Positions 21,881 to 35,024 of a stretch of 64,000 nucleotides of DNA are shown here, one piece after another (positions within the stretch are counted from its first letter, which is position 1; each line of letters begins with the position of its first letter). The DNA comes from Glandiceps talaboti (taxonomy: Eukaryota > Hemichordata > Enteropneusta > Spengelidae). The notes under the pieces were generated by a model. It did not search any database, was not told where the DNA came from, and saw only the letters and a list, made by a program, of their open reading frames with translations. Where the stretch lies: NCBI RefSeq assembly GCF_964340395.1, contig NC_135551.1, forward strand, positions 14,512,003 through 14,576,002. Direction: 5' to 3'. The position numbers and the translations under genes were made by a program.

Positions 21881-22854
21881 ATAAAGAATTGGATGAAACA
21901 CAGCCTATACACTGGGACATTCTCGCGAACCATAGCTGTTATATCTTCCGCTACGCACTTCGAAATCTGGACGACACGTTTCGACCGTGCCGTAAAAGAG
22001 TACGTTGTAGTTTGCGACGATGCCTATACAACAACAACCTTAACGATACAGTGCCGTGGACTGGTTCATGAAATAAAACGAATTGGTGTTAAAACAAAAA
22101 CAACATAACTGCATATACTGAGTATCATAGAAAATTACAATTTGACAAAACTATTGTCCTTCGCACAAAAATACCTTTTGATTTGTGGGTAAATTTCTCA
22201 TGACATTGCATCGTAGCTTATTATTAGGTTTTATTCTTGGGATTAAATTTAAAGAATTATACACAGCCTGCAAAAAAACTAAACTATCACTGTTACTCGT
22301 ATACAATCATATTGACCAATGGCGTGCGACTTCACTGAGGGTCACCCACTTCTTATAATTCGAGGTTTTCAATAATCTGCTGAAGTTTCACCGTTCATCA
22401 GTCACTTCAAACAAATACTAATAAACTGACGTGTGTATTTTAACACAGAGAAAGAGGAAACCGTGTTGGAATAAAATAAGACTGGAAACATAATTAAAGC
22501 ATGGTAAATGTACATGTGGAACAAATTTATCAACCACGCTGACCCAGGCTAAGTGCGCATGCGTCACACGACAACGCGAGTCTTGAAAAATGTGGAATCT
22601 CGTGTGTCTTTTGACACAAAATAATGACATTTTCAAACCTATTTATAGACGAGAATCATGTCTGTTTTATCATGGAAAAAAAGCTAAAAATTATCTCATA
22701 TGGGTCAAAAAGTTACAAAAATTTGATACTTGTTTTCAGAATTTTTTTTCGGAAAAAGACAATATTTTACAAACAAGCGTTTGAGAATAGTTATTTTGTG
22801 TGTTGGGTTTTTACTGAACTCTGGTGTATTTTGTTGCTGTTGTGGCGGTGTTGT

Positions 22855-22886
22855 TGTTTTTGTTGCTGCTGCTGCTGCTGTTGTTT

Positions 22887-22922
<36 letters not shown>
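22855..22922. repeat. (TTG)n/(CTG)n microsatellite
   Basis: Mixed CTG and TTG trinucleotides. Confidence 0.9.
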
Positions 22923-22926
<4 letters not shown>

Positions 22927-23587
22927 AGGTGACATTGTTGTTATAATTGTAATTGTTGGCAGCTGGGAGTTAAGAAACATTTTAAATAAAGGGTGATGGG
23001 AAGTAGACACAGTTGACAGGAGTCTTGTAAAAGGAGTAATTTGATCTGAAATACCGATGTTTCTAGGTTACGTAAACACAGTACACTAGTCACATGCAGG
23101 GACAGGATCTGTATGGTTGCTTAGTTACGGCCTATGGAGGCGGAGAGTGATTAATGTTATTTCCTCACTGCATTTCCTCTGTCCAAAGTGACAATCACAT
23201 GCGCTGGTGCCACCACTTGTAACGGGACCTGGTTATGGTGGATTACGTTTCCTTTTATTAACATGTCCTGTAAGTCTGTCTACCACGTGCACGCAGCTGT
23301 TCTGAATTGCGAAATAAGAAATGAATGTGAATAATGTAAAATATGACGTAATGGATGCTTTCCATCTGTAAATCAACTTACAAATGTAAAAAGAAACACT
23401 AGACTCATGGAATTTCACCATGCACCTATCCAGCGATATTTCAAGTTCTTATTTTCACAAATTGATGTTGTTCTGGAAGACTTGTACAGGTTCAAGTTAT
23501 TGAATTGTGCTTTGTAGGGTCGGGGTGCAGCCCCCCCCTCCGGTCCCAGTCCAGAGAGAGAGGCACAGTTGTTACTTTTATGTTAAA

Positions 23588-23692
23588 GTATGTATGTATG
23601 TATGTATGTATGTATGTATGTATGTATGTATGCGTGTGTGTGTGTGTATGTATGTATGTATGTATGTATGTATGTATGTATGTATGTGTGTG
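23588..23692. repeat. (GTAT)n-(GT)n-(GTAT)n microsatellite
   Basis: Tetranucleotide array interrupted by a GT dinucleotide run. Confidence 0.95.
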
Positions 23693-24699
23693 TTGGGTGG
23701 GGAGGTATTGCCTTTCGTAACAAAGTGACGACAGTACGTTCGCATGTACATCACTGTGTTAATGTGCTAGAACCAATTCTCGGTAAATGTGTGCTTAAAA
23801 TGGCTTTTTAAGTTTGAACTCTGGCGATTTACATAATAGTGGAAAGGGCGTATCGATTGGACAGCTCTTGCTATATTCAACTTGCAGTGAACTGTAGAGA
23901 AAGCCTTTTGTATATATGACCTCGCTTTAAGTGCTAATGCCTTTCAGTAGTGGATCTTTTCCCACACGATGCACAGTTTCTGGGTACACCTGTAGTTATA
24001 AAACGACAGTTTCAGTTGGCGTTTACCGGATTTGTTAACAGGTATGTACACGGCAAACTTGTTTGTTGTTTGGTGAAGTTCCTTGTTTAGCTCATCTACA
24101 TTATAGTATCTCCATGACATGCTGTTTACAGTTTAGAACTCAGCGCTAGCGTGTCGCAGCTAGTGTTTATCACGATCGACCCAGTCGACGTCCCTCCAGT
24201 CCAGCTCTAGTCAAAGGGTTGACCTTGAAGTACGCTAAATGTGTACTTAAGAAACGTCCGTAGTAAAGTTTGGTGTATACCCATCACGTGGATCACACAT
24301 TTTCCAAGGAAATGGCGATCGGTTTACGTCTTGCATTTCAGTCAATCTGCTTCCATGTCATGACATACATCATACTCAACTTCCTACACTGCAGGGTTGG
24401 TCCCTGTACGTTACCAGGCAGGGGTCAGAATTTACGACAGGGAGGGGGTTGTAGAGAAATTGGTGGGGGCATGAACAATTAATTGAGGGTTGAAAGGGGG
24501 GATCGAAATTATGATGGTCTGAAAGGGGGGCGAGATATTTGATGAGTTGAACCAAATTGAACCTCAGAAGCGGTCGTTAAAACAATTTAGCCTCAATACC
24601 TTCTAAAAACCTATATTCAGTGATGAGTTTGGTGACTGCCATGTGAACGTATTTGAGTGTCTTCCTCTGCATGTCTGTCTGTGTGCCTGTCTGTGTATG

Positions 24700-24733
<34 letters not shown>

Positions 24734-24803
24734 TGTATGTATGTATGTATGTATGTCTATCTATATATATATATATATCTAGTCTGTCTTTGTTGTCTCC
24801 CTC

Positions 24804-24858
<55 letters not shown>

Positions 24859-24876
24859 CTCTCTCTCTCTCTCTCT
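24700..24876. repeat. Compound microsatellite (GTAT)n-(TA)n-(CATA)n-(CA)n-(CT)n
   Basis: (TATG)n at 24700-24755, (TA)n at 24762-24778, then a (CATA)n block near 24808, (CA)n to about 24854 and (CT)n to 24876. The TATG and CATA blocks are reverse complements and could pair. Confidence 0.95.
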
Positions 24877-27307
24877 TTTTTTGAGAGCGCAAATGGAGGA
24901 CTGCGAAAATATTTTGACAAAAATATATTTCTCTCCAGGCCCCCCTGCCGTAAATTCTGACCCCAGCCTAAGTTCTCAAAGCCGACAAAAACAACTCTTT
25001 CAGAGCCAACAAATGGATTTAGTAGTACTTATTCGTGAGAGGATAACTGTCAAGGTCCAACTTTAGATTGAACTCGTTGAGATATAGTCGATGTCTTTGT
25101 CATCAGATTATATAAAAGCCATTCTCGACCTAAGAATGTCCGTCGATGCCGCTTTATCTCATGTATGGAATGTAAACGTATATCGCCATCGACGGTGTTT
25201 AAATGCAGCTAACAGCAGTCCGACAGAGTGCATTTACTTGACCTGGGATTGAACTTACATCGGTTGTCTACAATTTAGCACAAACGTTGTTCCGGGACAG
25301 ACACGTTTAAACGTGGTCTGTACAATTCAATTCCATACACACTTTTTTTCCAAGGCAATAATATATCTGCTTCCATAAATTCACGACTGTTGTGCCCATT
25401 CAAAAACAAAATTATACATACATATATTTTAGTCGAAAATGTGAATTTCTTTTCGAAACGAATACTTATTTGAGACTTTTAACTGAAAAAGTAAAAAGTA
25501 AACATTGTGTATGTTATTGCCAGTGATATACAACCAGTGACAAGCAAGCGTTTATAAATGGAACTTGTTACAAATGAGGAAGGTAATTAATATTAAATGA
25601 ATTGGATTAATACCATTTGGCACAGCATATTAGAAGTGTGCAGACTTACAGTGCATTTCACGGTTTGCCTAGAACAGTTGTAAGACCATTTACACAATAG
25701 TTCATATTCACAAACTAATTTCATGTTCCCCTGGTATTTCATGTGCACACATAAAGAGACCATAAAACGGTTCTTATCAAACCATGAAATGTAATACATC
25801 TGTAGTTCCAACATGCTGTGCCAAATTTTATTAATCTATCTAATTCACGTACCTTATTTTCCTGTTTGTAACAAGTTCGCTTGTAAATGCTTGCATGTCA
25901 CTGGTTGTAGTAATAAAAACTGCTGGTGAAAGGCATTGACATTTTGTGACGTCTGACCTCGGAATGTAAATTAATGATAATAAATTCTCTGCATCGTCAA
26001 GAAAACAAACATTATCGAAACTCTTTCTCAAACTTAAATTTACCAAAGCGTAAGAAACAAAACGGAACAATTATATTTTTTCATTTATAATTGTTATAAA
26101 CATTACAATTTCAGCGTTGTTATGGGCGTTGTTAGGGGGTGACATCAAAAGTCCAATTTAGGATTTAAAAAAACTAAATCCTTTTACTTTGGGGTTGGGT
26201 GGGTGGGTTAGTTCCTACAAAATCGATTTTACTTTAAATGGATCTGTTTATACCCCTAAATAAAAATGTCGTCAAATTGAGAAATAGAAGAATGTTCGCA
26301 ATAGTAAATGAACAGCACTAAAATAAAGTAAAGTGTCAACAAAAGAAAGACTATAAATTTTTCTTAAGCAACGTACCGGATTTGTGTTCATAGCACTACA
26401 AAATGATTGGAAATTGATTGGAAATATTTTCAATTGTGGCCAATTTAGTTAGAAGGGGTGTGGTCTGAGGCCTAACTAAATGAATTAAGCTGGGGTTTTT
26501 AACCCACATTGAACTATTGATCTCGCCCCTTAAGATCTTCCCTTATATGACTGTATGTCTGTCAATTAAAACTGCCAGACTGATTGAGCTGTATATAGTA
26601 TGTAATGGGGATAGTATTTAGACAGTACAAGTGTAAAGATGGACAAATTACTCAAATCAAATTTAAATGGTCATTGCAGTGTACGAAGTTAGTATTAAAA
26701 AAGCCAGATTGATCAAACCGCACCCCTCCTCCCCCCCCAAAAAAAAAAACAAACCGAAAACAAAACAAAATAAACTGAAAAAAACAACAACTAAGCTTAC
26801 TGGCCAGTTTGCTCTGAAATGTGGTCTTGTGTTTTTCTAGAGGTATCTTGATCAGAATTAATTGTTCGAAAAAATAAGAAGGGTCAAATGAAACCTCAAC
26901 CTTAACATACCAAAATGGGTCACTGTATATATAAATGCATGACATGCATGCATGGACAAACTGAATTAGAAAACGAGAGTTGTTGTGATGAATGGACATA
27001 ATGCCTCCATACACACAGCTAGGACTTGGCTTTTCAAGCCTTGTGGTATTCGGTGTACATATAAATCGTAGATATTAATGGTAGAGGTAATTACGATTAG
27101 AGGTCGGGTTAGCTTACTTGCAGGACTACTAATTTGGTATGGAAGTGTTGGTCTGAAAAGACTGTGTGTGTGTGGGGGGGGGTGCTAAATCAATAGGCCA
27201 TTATTCATTCTTGTCCTTTGACATAAATATCCAGACTGGTTTGTGTACGTATATAACGAAATATAATCACTTTGGTACAGTAAGTTTGAAGCCATGCACT
27301 TGAATGT

Positions 27308-27308
27308 T

Positions 27309-27369
<61 letters not shown>

Positions 27370-27389
27370 GTATGTCTGTCTGTCTGTCA
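27308..27389. repeat. (CTGT)n microsatellite
   Basis: About 20 CTGT units with one TATG interruption. Confidence 0.95.
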
Positions 27390-27536
27390 CCACACCACTG
27401 GCACTGATCACAGTCAAACTACAGACCTTTTACGGTACCGTGATCTACCCAAGTCCAACTACGTATGCATGTTCAATCATGTATGCATATTTCTTCTAAC
27501 TAAGACGAATCTATGGTTTGCAAAAACCCTAACGGT

Positions 27537-27571
27537 ATTGTGTTGTGTTGTGTTGTGTTGTGTTGTGTTGA
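27537..27571. repeat. (TGTTG)n microsatellite
   Basis: About 6-7 pentanucleotide units. The same motif recurs at 42282-42410. Confidence 0.9.
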
Positions 27572-28475
27572 GTTGTCAGTGTGAACAAATTATATATATT
27601 CTATCTCAGAAACTGTTCATCATTTTTATTTTGTAGTAAAGGCAGAAACAAGTCTTCTGTCGCTTGTTTCTTGTGAAAAAACCCAGTGTTGTGTTATTGG
27701 CTATGTTTTCAGTTTTAAATGTGCCAGATTTGTAAATATTGAATTGTACATGTTTGATTAGCTACTATGCTTCTAGTAGCTAAACCTGTTTAAATCCCTT
27801 CAAAAGTGGTATTTGAAAGGTTAAACGGGATCTGTCACGTGGGAAGCAACCCCGACCCCTATCATTTTACCGGGGGGGGGGGGGTGCTGTGGAATTCGAA
27901 GACGTATTGTACCGCTCAATGGATTGGCGTTCAATTTGTGTAACTTTAAATTCTTAATAAGTGTACAAGTAATATGAAACCTACGGCTATCTAAAGGGGC
28001 ATCGATTACATTACAAAGACCTGAACCATACGGTACCGTTTTATTTACAAACCAAAATAGTGACACCTTGTCCCTGTTATTTCAAGTGGTCATATGGGTG
28101 AGAAACAGTATACTAATTTAGGATTTTTAAAATACTTAAAAGAACGTTATGTTTTTCTGCTTTAAAAAATAATAAACAGAAACAATGTAGCTCAATTCAA
28201 GTAGTAGGGAAAGGGGGGTTAGACCCAATATGGAGTTAAATACACGCTGGACCAACTTTGACACAGTTGATCAACATGGTACATAGAATCATTTGAGAGG
28301 GAGGTCGCTGACCCCGGTAACTTCTGACTGTCGAAAATTCAAGATGGCGCTCACAACAATGATTTTGCTCCTTGAGTTCATTTCCTGGGCTTTCTGTTTT
28401 TTGAGCTTGAATGTCCACTAAACCATCCAATCATATAGTTGTGTCTTGAGAAAATTATTCCTATTCATATTTTTT

Positions 28476-28821
28476 AAGTGACCATATGGATGAGAATTGG
28501 GTATTTATTTTGGATTTTTAATTTATAACACAATTTTATCATGGCTTCCTACTTGAAAAATCAACATGAAACAACATATGCCAAATCCTTGTTTGTAACT
28601 CAATAAATGGCAAAAGTGTGTTTGAATTGGTTATTGTACATACAATAACAAATTAGATATTTTACACATTTTTTTAAAGCTTTTTTTGCAACATATTGAA
28701 TTACAAATACAGATTGGTCTGTGCTGTTTCAAATGATGTTTCAAGTAGGACGCCATGATAAAATTGTTTTGTAAATTAAAATTCCAAATTAAATACCCAA
28801 TCCTCATCCATATGGCTACTT
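28476..28821. mobile_element. MITE family D, copy 1 (CATATGGATGAG ends)
   Basis: The left arm AAGTGACCATATGGATGAG.ATTGGGTATTTATTTTGGA..TTTTAATTTATAA..CAATTTTATCATGGC is mirrored at the right end by GCCATGATAAAATTG...AAATACCCAATCCTCATCCATATGGCTACTT. Arms are about 80 bp and there is no coding capacity. A lone left-end-like fragment lies at about 28081-28140. Confidence 0.9.
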
Positions 28822-28984
28822 GAAAACATTAAATTACTGATGAAATGGAGGAATAACTCAGTGTTATCTAGTGCAATACCGTTTCAGTTTTAAAATCACC
28901 AATGTGCTTATGTTTATGCATATGCATTGTATCCGTATAGATTTCTGCGTTAGCAATAAATGATTTCTTTATTTCTTTATTTCT

Positions 28985-29049
28985 TTATGTATGTATGTAT
29001 GTATGTATGTATGTATGTATGTATGTATGTATGTATGTATGTATGTATG
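28985..29049. repeat. (TATG)n microsatellite
   Basis: About 16 units, preceded by a short TTTCTTTA run. Confidence 0.95.
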
Positions 29050-29539
29050 CGTGTACATATTATGTACACAAGTTAGGCTGCAATGGCAGGTGTTACATCA
29101 GTGTGCACATATTGATAAGGTCGCTGACTGTCTGGTCAAAACAGTGACAGGTTTATTGACCTCTTGTCTCCATCATTACGGTAACCATAGTATACCAGAG
29201 ACGTGACAAACACAATAATATCATGCCAGGGTAAAACAAACATCTGGTGACAAATAAAGGTAGTGATGTCCATTATAAATTATAGTAAAGCTGAAGCTTT
29301 TATGTATGCTAGGACAAAATGTAATGTTATCCAGAAAGGACGCGAAAGGTTCCCTCCCCATACTACCCCTAAAATCTGTGTTGTCAATGTTGATATGTAC
29401 TTTTCCTAATGTGAAAAATCATTTGCGGTTTAACTCATTTGAACCTGGATACAAAGATGTCTTCTGTGTGTTTCAAAGTTTTAACAACAACAGCAGCAGC
29501 AACGGCTGTTTCTTTCACGCGTGTGTTCAAAATGTTTTA

Positions 29540-29547
29540 TTATGTTG

Positions 29548-29639
<92 letters not shown>

Positions 29640-29650
29640 GCAGCTGCTGC
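29540..29650. repeat. (TTG)n with flanking (CTG)n microsatellite
   Basis: Long trinucleotide tract. The poly-V and poly-C reading frames over it are artefacts. Confidence 0.95.
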
Positions 29651-29889
29651 TAAAGCTTTAATATGTCTTCATGTAACTGACTCCCCAAATTAGTACCATG
29701 GTACAACCTGCAGTATCCACTACTGCACAAGGTAGTTCAAATTCATTCTTTCACGTACATGTAGCTACAGTGTGTACATCACGATTAGTCTATTTCCTGA
29801 CCGTGTTCACATATTACATTAGCAATTTGCGAACACAAGTCAGTCACTACAGACCAAACACAGAAAGCTAATAAATCCTGCAGCTGTAG

Positions 29890-30446
29890 AGATCGCAAAT
29901 AAAGTCCACTCAACGGCAGCCGCCTATCAACCAATTGACGTAATAATAATATACAGGGCACAAGTCACACCAGATAACAGTGACATCACAAAACTATACT
30001 TTGGGCTAACAGAGAACACAGTTAAACAACGATTAGAAAGGATACAACGTCGCTCAGCACGATTCGTCACACACAATTACAATCCTAAAGCTAGTGTCAC
30101 AGACATACTGCATAATTTACAATGGGAACCACTTGAAAACCGAAGAACGAAACTCAGACTAACTTCTATTTACAAGGAAGTACACGGTCTCACACCCCCC
30201 AACATCCAACCTAATCAATCACACACAGTCAGATCGACAAGGCAAAATACCGACCCACACATTCTGAATGAACCACCTTTCAATAAAATCTGCTACCTAT
30301 ATTCACTGTATCCAAGAACCATCCGCGAATGGATTTATTACTGCCCGATATCCGTGATGCCACGAACATTCATTGACACCTTCAAAACACTACTACAAAA
30401 AGTAAACATGGAAGAACTGATAACGAGAGCTCACTACAAACTGTAA
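29890..30446 (+). mobile_element. LINE reverse transcriptase C-terminal fragment
   Basis: The frame ending at TAA 30444-30446 contains VKQRLERIQRRSARFVTHNY, SVTDILHNLQWEPLENRRTK and LRLTSIYKEVHGL. This is the standard tail of jockey/CR1-group reverse transcriptases (iQRRaArFv...s.t.mL..L.W..L..RR...rL...yKi..gl). The 5' side is truncated or diverged before about 29985 and no start codon is present. Dead on arrival, or decayed. Confidence 0.85.
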
Positions 30447-30889
30447 ACACTCAATAGGTCATCAATTCCACACTGACCTGTGCGTGATAACGGCAAGGTG
30501 TTTTGCACAGTATTACTAGTAAGCAGAAGCAGAAACGATTCTCAAACCACAAACAGACATTTACTCATAAGAAGCTACAGTACAGCACAGAGCTATCCAA
30601 ACAAGTTTGGAATTTGAAGGAAAGGAACCAACCATATAAAATCAAGTGGATATCATCACCCAAGCGGCTGCTTATACAAGTGAGACGAAACGTTGTTAAA
30701 CCTCTGTTTAACTGAAAAACTTTGTATAATCAATGCTGAAAAGAGTATATTACTGAACAAAAATCCAAACTGGTCTCTATATGTCGCCATGAAGGCAAAT
30801 ACTCGCTCACAAACTACAGACGTAAACCCCCGTAAAGGAATAGTTTAGTCCGACCATCTTGTTACGCAATATATACACTTATATACACT

Positions 30890-30922
<33 letters not shown>

Positions 30923-30950
30923 ATATATACACACTTATATATATACACTT

Positions 30951-31033
<83 letters not shown>
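30890..31033. repeat. (TA)n microsatellite with ACACTT interruptions
   Basis: Long AT dinucleotide tract, interrupted in its first third. Confidence 0.95.
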
Positions 31034-31035
<2 letters not shown>

Positions 31036-32012
31036 GGATTATGTCCTGTTACTTTATGCTGGGTGATGAGATTGTCTTTGTGAAACAGAACATACAATAC
31101 AACTGGTGATGGGGCGGGGGCTTGGGGAGATAATGAACAAGGTGGAAATACTGTGGTGGTAACGTTTATAAAGAGTTGGAGTTATGGGACGTGATCTGTG
31201 GTACAACTGGCAGGGTATGGGGTAGGGTATGGCCATGGTACAAGGGCTAGGGTTATGGGACAACGTGGCCTTAACGTTTTAGGTACCCTGACATAGCAAG
31301 CTGCATGCATAGACTGACAAACGCTACTAAACATTATAATTGTTTACTTCACAAGTTTACCAAACGATTCCTTATTGCTTATGGGTATGGATCAGAAAGG
31401 TATTTGTTTACGATATTTCTGGAAAATGTGGTAATTATTGTCCCTTTGCATTGAAATGATAAAGAATTACGACCAAACCGGAGTGACTATAGATGTGTTT
31501 TTTTTTACTTCTCATCACATAACATTCATTTGGCCTTTATTTGTTTGCTGTGTCGATTTGTACACGTATCGATTTGTACAGGAACACTTCCGTTGTCCCC
31601 CTACCCATAACCCTCGATCAGCACTCCATGGTCATCTCCCCATCAGTTGTATGACATCATCTATGATTTTTACATATTAGTTGATCTCATCATAAACTTG
31701 CTGTCGTCGCTAACATCAGACTGAGACTCGAGGTAACGTAGTCCGTGAATCTGTTGTACTTGTAAAAGAATGACTGTTCATAAAATTACTTTAAGCTTGT
31801 ATTTACATTTTGCGCACTTTGGCAAAAAGGAACGGCCATTTGAAGTATTAAAACCTTGTCGAACAAAGAAGACGACCTTCAATTTATTGACCATGTGAAC
31901 ACTTAGAATTGTGGTTTCTTTAGCTATTATTAAAAGGAACAGTTATATAATAGGATTTAACCGTCTTGTCGCAAAAAAAGTAAGTCGACCTGTATAGCTT
32001 GATACTTAAAAC
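31034..32012. other. Intergenic, nothing recognised
   Basis: Contains a GGGTATGG/GTTATGGG-rich patch near 31110-31265. No gene seen. Confidence 0.4.
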
Positions 32013-32025
32013 TAGGTACAACTTA

Positions 32026-32316
32026 GACTCTCTCACAGTCCTCGGAGCTTCGCATTACTAAAATTAACGCTAAATGAATTGTTTTGGATAGACCGATACC
32101 ATCGAGCTTCGCGAAAACAGGCCGGGGAGCGTCGCATAGCGCAGTCACACGTCAACGAATTAGTTATCTCTATGTGGTTGATGGGGGCGCTTAGTACAAG
32201 GTTATTCGAGTACGGTCATGGAACTCGTACGTTATGTAGATGGTATCGCTGCATACAAAATAATTCATTTAGCGTTAATGTTAGTAAAGCGAAGCTCCGA
32301 GGACTGTAAGAGAGTC
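32026..32316. mobile_element. Inverted-repeat element with CpG-rich core and about 11-bp flanking direct repeats
   Basis: The left arm GACTCTCTCACAGTCCTCGGAGCTTCGC...TTAACGCTAAATGAATT...CGATACCATC is matched by the reverse complement of the right arm over about 85-90 bp. TAGGTACAACT occurs at 32013-32023 and again at 32317-32327 (the left copy has an extra TA before the tip), consistent with a 9-11 bp target duplication of the MULE type. The core (GAAAACAGGCCGGGGAGCG...) is unusually GC and CpG rich for this window. No ORF of note. Confidence 0.85.
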
Positions 32317-32329
32317 TAGGTACAACTAC

Positions 32330-33070
32330 ACTGCCATGTATACTAGAAGAGGTGTCAGTCATATTTGCAAAACACCCCCCCCCCCCCTATGTACAACCTT
32401 GCTTGGATGTATTAGTAATACATCCATGGTACAACAAATGGTACAACCCGGAAAAAACACCGGTGCATGTGCTTGCTCGTTGTAAAAAGGAATGAGACAA
32501 GTTTCATGTAAACACATACAATCAATGTAACTAATGTCTGTAGCTTTATGAAGCTTTTAAATAATTAACACATGAACCATGATCCCGTGACTCTGTTTAC
32601 TGATAGGATATGTTACATGGTATAACCATAGACCCTTTCGTGTACGGTCTATGGTATATCAATTTAGTAGGACTGTTCTGTAACATAATAACTTCCACAC
32701 CTCGATATAAACAAACTAATAAAGCATATCGCCTGAACGATATAGAACTGCCGCCAACGTTGGTGAAGGGTCTATCACATGGAACTTTGTAGTACAGCCT
32801 AGGACTAGGATATGCACATGCTATGTGGCCATATCCTAGTGTTAGGAAGAAGAGCACCAAGGACAGGGTTATGCACATAGTTGTAGCAATTCCGTGGAAC
32901 CACGGGGGCTGTACTAGCTATGTGTACAATATCCCTAGCCTGTAACAGCTCTGGTCAACACACTAAGTGTAATATACCTAGATTTGACAGATGTGTAACT
33001 GGTATGCCAACATCAATGTAACATGGGTGTGAAAAATAGCAGCATAGTTTTTTTACAACATCCATGCACA
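32330..33070. other. Intergenic, nothing firm
   Basis: Includes a poly-C run near 32374-32387 and an imperfect palindrome near 32798-32846 (CTAGGACTAGGATATG / CATATCCTAGTGTTAGG). No gene recognised. Confidence 0.4.
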
Positions 33071-33077
33071 CGAGAGT

Positions 33078-33215
33078 TTTTTCCCACAGCCATGTACCAG
33101 CTATGGTTAGCATAGCTGTAACATAACTTTTTCCCACAGCCATGTACCAGCTATGCGAGCATATAGCTGTAACAGAGGTATTTCTCACAGCCATGTACCA
33201 GCTATGTGAGCAATG
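33078..33215. repeat. Tandem repeat, about 55-60 bp unit, 3 copies
   Basis: Each unit begins TTTTTCCCACAGCCATG or TTTCTCACAGCCATG, continues TACCAGCTATG..AGCAT and ends AGCTGTAAC(A). The third copy is partial. Confidence 0.85.
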
Positions 33216-33399
33216 CTAGTCAGATATGAACAGAGTATTTTTCCACCTGAGCTGTTACATGTATGTGTACAACTGTGTGCTAGGTGTGCAGTACACAGCT
33301 ATGGTATTGGGATGTGCAAAACAGTCGTGACACAGAGTCATCCATGCTACAGGCATATTTTTCACAACCATTTACCAGGGCTGTAAAAAAAATACTAGT

Positions 33400-33650
33400 C
33401 CTAGGATGTAAAAGTTTCGATGTGTACCCGTCTGTTGTTATCTTTGTAATATGCATTATGACTTCACTGTTGCTAAGGGCGTGGCCATGGTTGCTAGGGT
33501 CAGATGTGTCAAAATGTTTTGAACAAAAAGTGCAGATAATGCATCCACAAACAACCAAACCAAGTTTCAGCCCCATTCACCATGTAGTTTTCAAGATGTT
33601 TTTTTGACCAAAATTGAGATTTTCAGACCTAATTTGCATATCACTGATGA
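33400..33650 (-). repeat. Inverted copy of the module repeated at 35-37.5 kb
   Basis: Reverse complement reads GCTGAAACTTGGT, TTCAAAACATTTTGACACA, GACCCTAGCAACCATGGCCA, CGCCCTTAGCAAC and AAAGATAACAACAG, matching the 35460-35620 and 36800-36960 segments. The related GATATGCAAATTAG motif is at its left end in that orientation. Confidence 0.75.
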
Positions 33651-34908
33651 GATCATCATATCAAGAATAGAGTTGGTCCAGGTTATTGGAAACATCATGC
33701 TATTTTTTTGTGATAACAACGCAGTGTACAACTGCGGCAACGATGCCAAGGCAATACTTTCCGTGTTTACGTAATACATTTGAATACCCTTTCCCTGAAT
33801 CTCAGTTGTGCTAAAAATGTTTAGGGTCGGCGACTTAAACTGGGGTCGGTCAAGTTATCGGAAACATAATACTTTTTTTTTTACCTGGTCATAGTGTTAT
33901 ATGTCAATCAATTGCGACAACAACGCAGGCAGGGTACCGCCGCGGCAATGAATGCCAAGGAATTACTTTCCGTAATACGTAATACATTGGAATGCCCCGG
34001 CCCATTCCCTGCTTGACTAGGGCATCCCCGTTGTGTGAATACACTGTTCCATGTGTACCATTATCCGCCCATGAAACAAACGCACGTGTCGACGGAAACA
34101 CTGTCACTGGCCGGCCATAGATGACGTGTACCTACAGCGCTGTATCTGTTCGGATATCTCGCGTTTTCTATCAGTGTGGTAAGCTTAGCTGTATTTGAAT
34201 CGCTGTGATGAAAAAGAGGTGGGTACATGCACGTTGCAAAGTACATGAGACCGACCACATGCATGATGATGAGATGGCTGGGCATGACATAATTTATTAG
34301 GTGATGGCTTTGAATTTTGACGTTAGAAAATGATACTCAAGAACACGGAAACTGGTGCATGTGTAATACTTTCATTTCAGACCTGAGCCTTGGTTACTAA
34401 CAATTTAGTGTTAATTAGCTGTATGGTTAAGTGCAAAGCATATATAACGGTTTACACCGGGTAACGTTTCGCAATTGACACAATAGGCCTGTCTTTAATA
34501 GTTAATTTACATGTGTCTTCGTGTTCCATATGTGAATTTGAATGGCCTGTAAGTGTAATGTATATGCATGGGTCAAATCGAAGGCTGGCACGGTATATCG
34601 TATTGAACCATATATCAAATTCAGCAGTTTGTAATGTAATAACCATGGTTGACATTTGCTTCGAATTCTCACCATGCACCATAACCGTCGAGCAAAATTT
34701 GTAGTCATCGTAATTGTTGATTGTACGTCGACCTCCATTGTCAATTGCACGTGACTCTCGCTCCATATCCCGCGAGTCCATATACGGGTACATTGTACTT
34801 CCTGTCGAGTGTTACGTTATACATGTAATGTAATGTAAAATCGGAACACTGTAGACAGGAGCTATACTAGAGTCAAGACTGTGGCCCTCGACCGTTGTTC
34901 TTGGTGTA
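33651..34908. other. Intergenic, nothing recognised
   Basis: A partly duplicated pair (GGTCCAGGTTATTGGAAACATCATGCTATTTTTTTGTGATAAC near 33673 and GGTCAAGTTATCGGAAACATAATACTTTTTTTT near 33847) suggests another old local duplication. No gene. Confidence 0.4.
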
Positions 34909-35022
34909 TAATTCTCCCTCCCTCCCTCTCCCTCTCTCCCTCCCTCCCTCCCTCCCTCCTGAGGTTCAGTAGTGCTATAGGGATCGCCCGGCGTCTGTCT
35001 GTCTGTGTGTGTGTGTGTGTGT
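34909..35022. repeat. (CCCT)n and (TG)n microsatellites flanking a conserved GATCGCCCGGCGTCTGTCTG segment
   Basis: CCCT repeats at 34915-34960, then a GGGATCGCCCGGCGTCTGTC motif and (TG)n at about 35000-35022, directly abutting the tandem modules that follow. Confidence 0.85.
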
Positions 35023-35024
35023 AA

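Larger units (their letters stand above)
21869..27307. other. Gene-poor interval with microsatellites
   Basis: I find no exon with recognisable protein similarity. Open frames are short or lie on simple repeats. Repeats are listed separately at 22855-22922, 23588-23692 and 24700-24876. Confidence 0.4.

Noticed and set aside
29439-29693. Poly-valine and poly-cysteine frames
   Set aside because: Translations of the (TTG)n/(CTG)n repeat in different frames.
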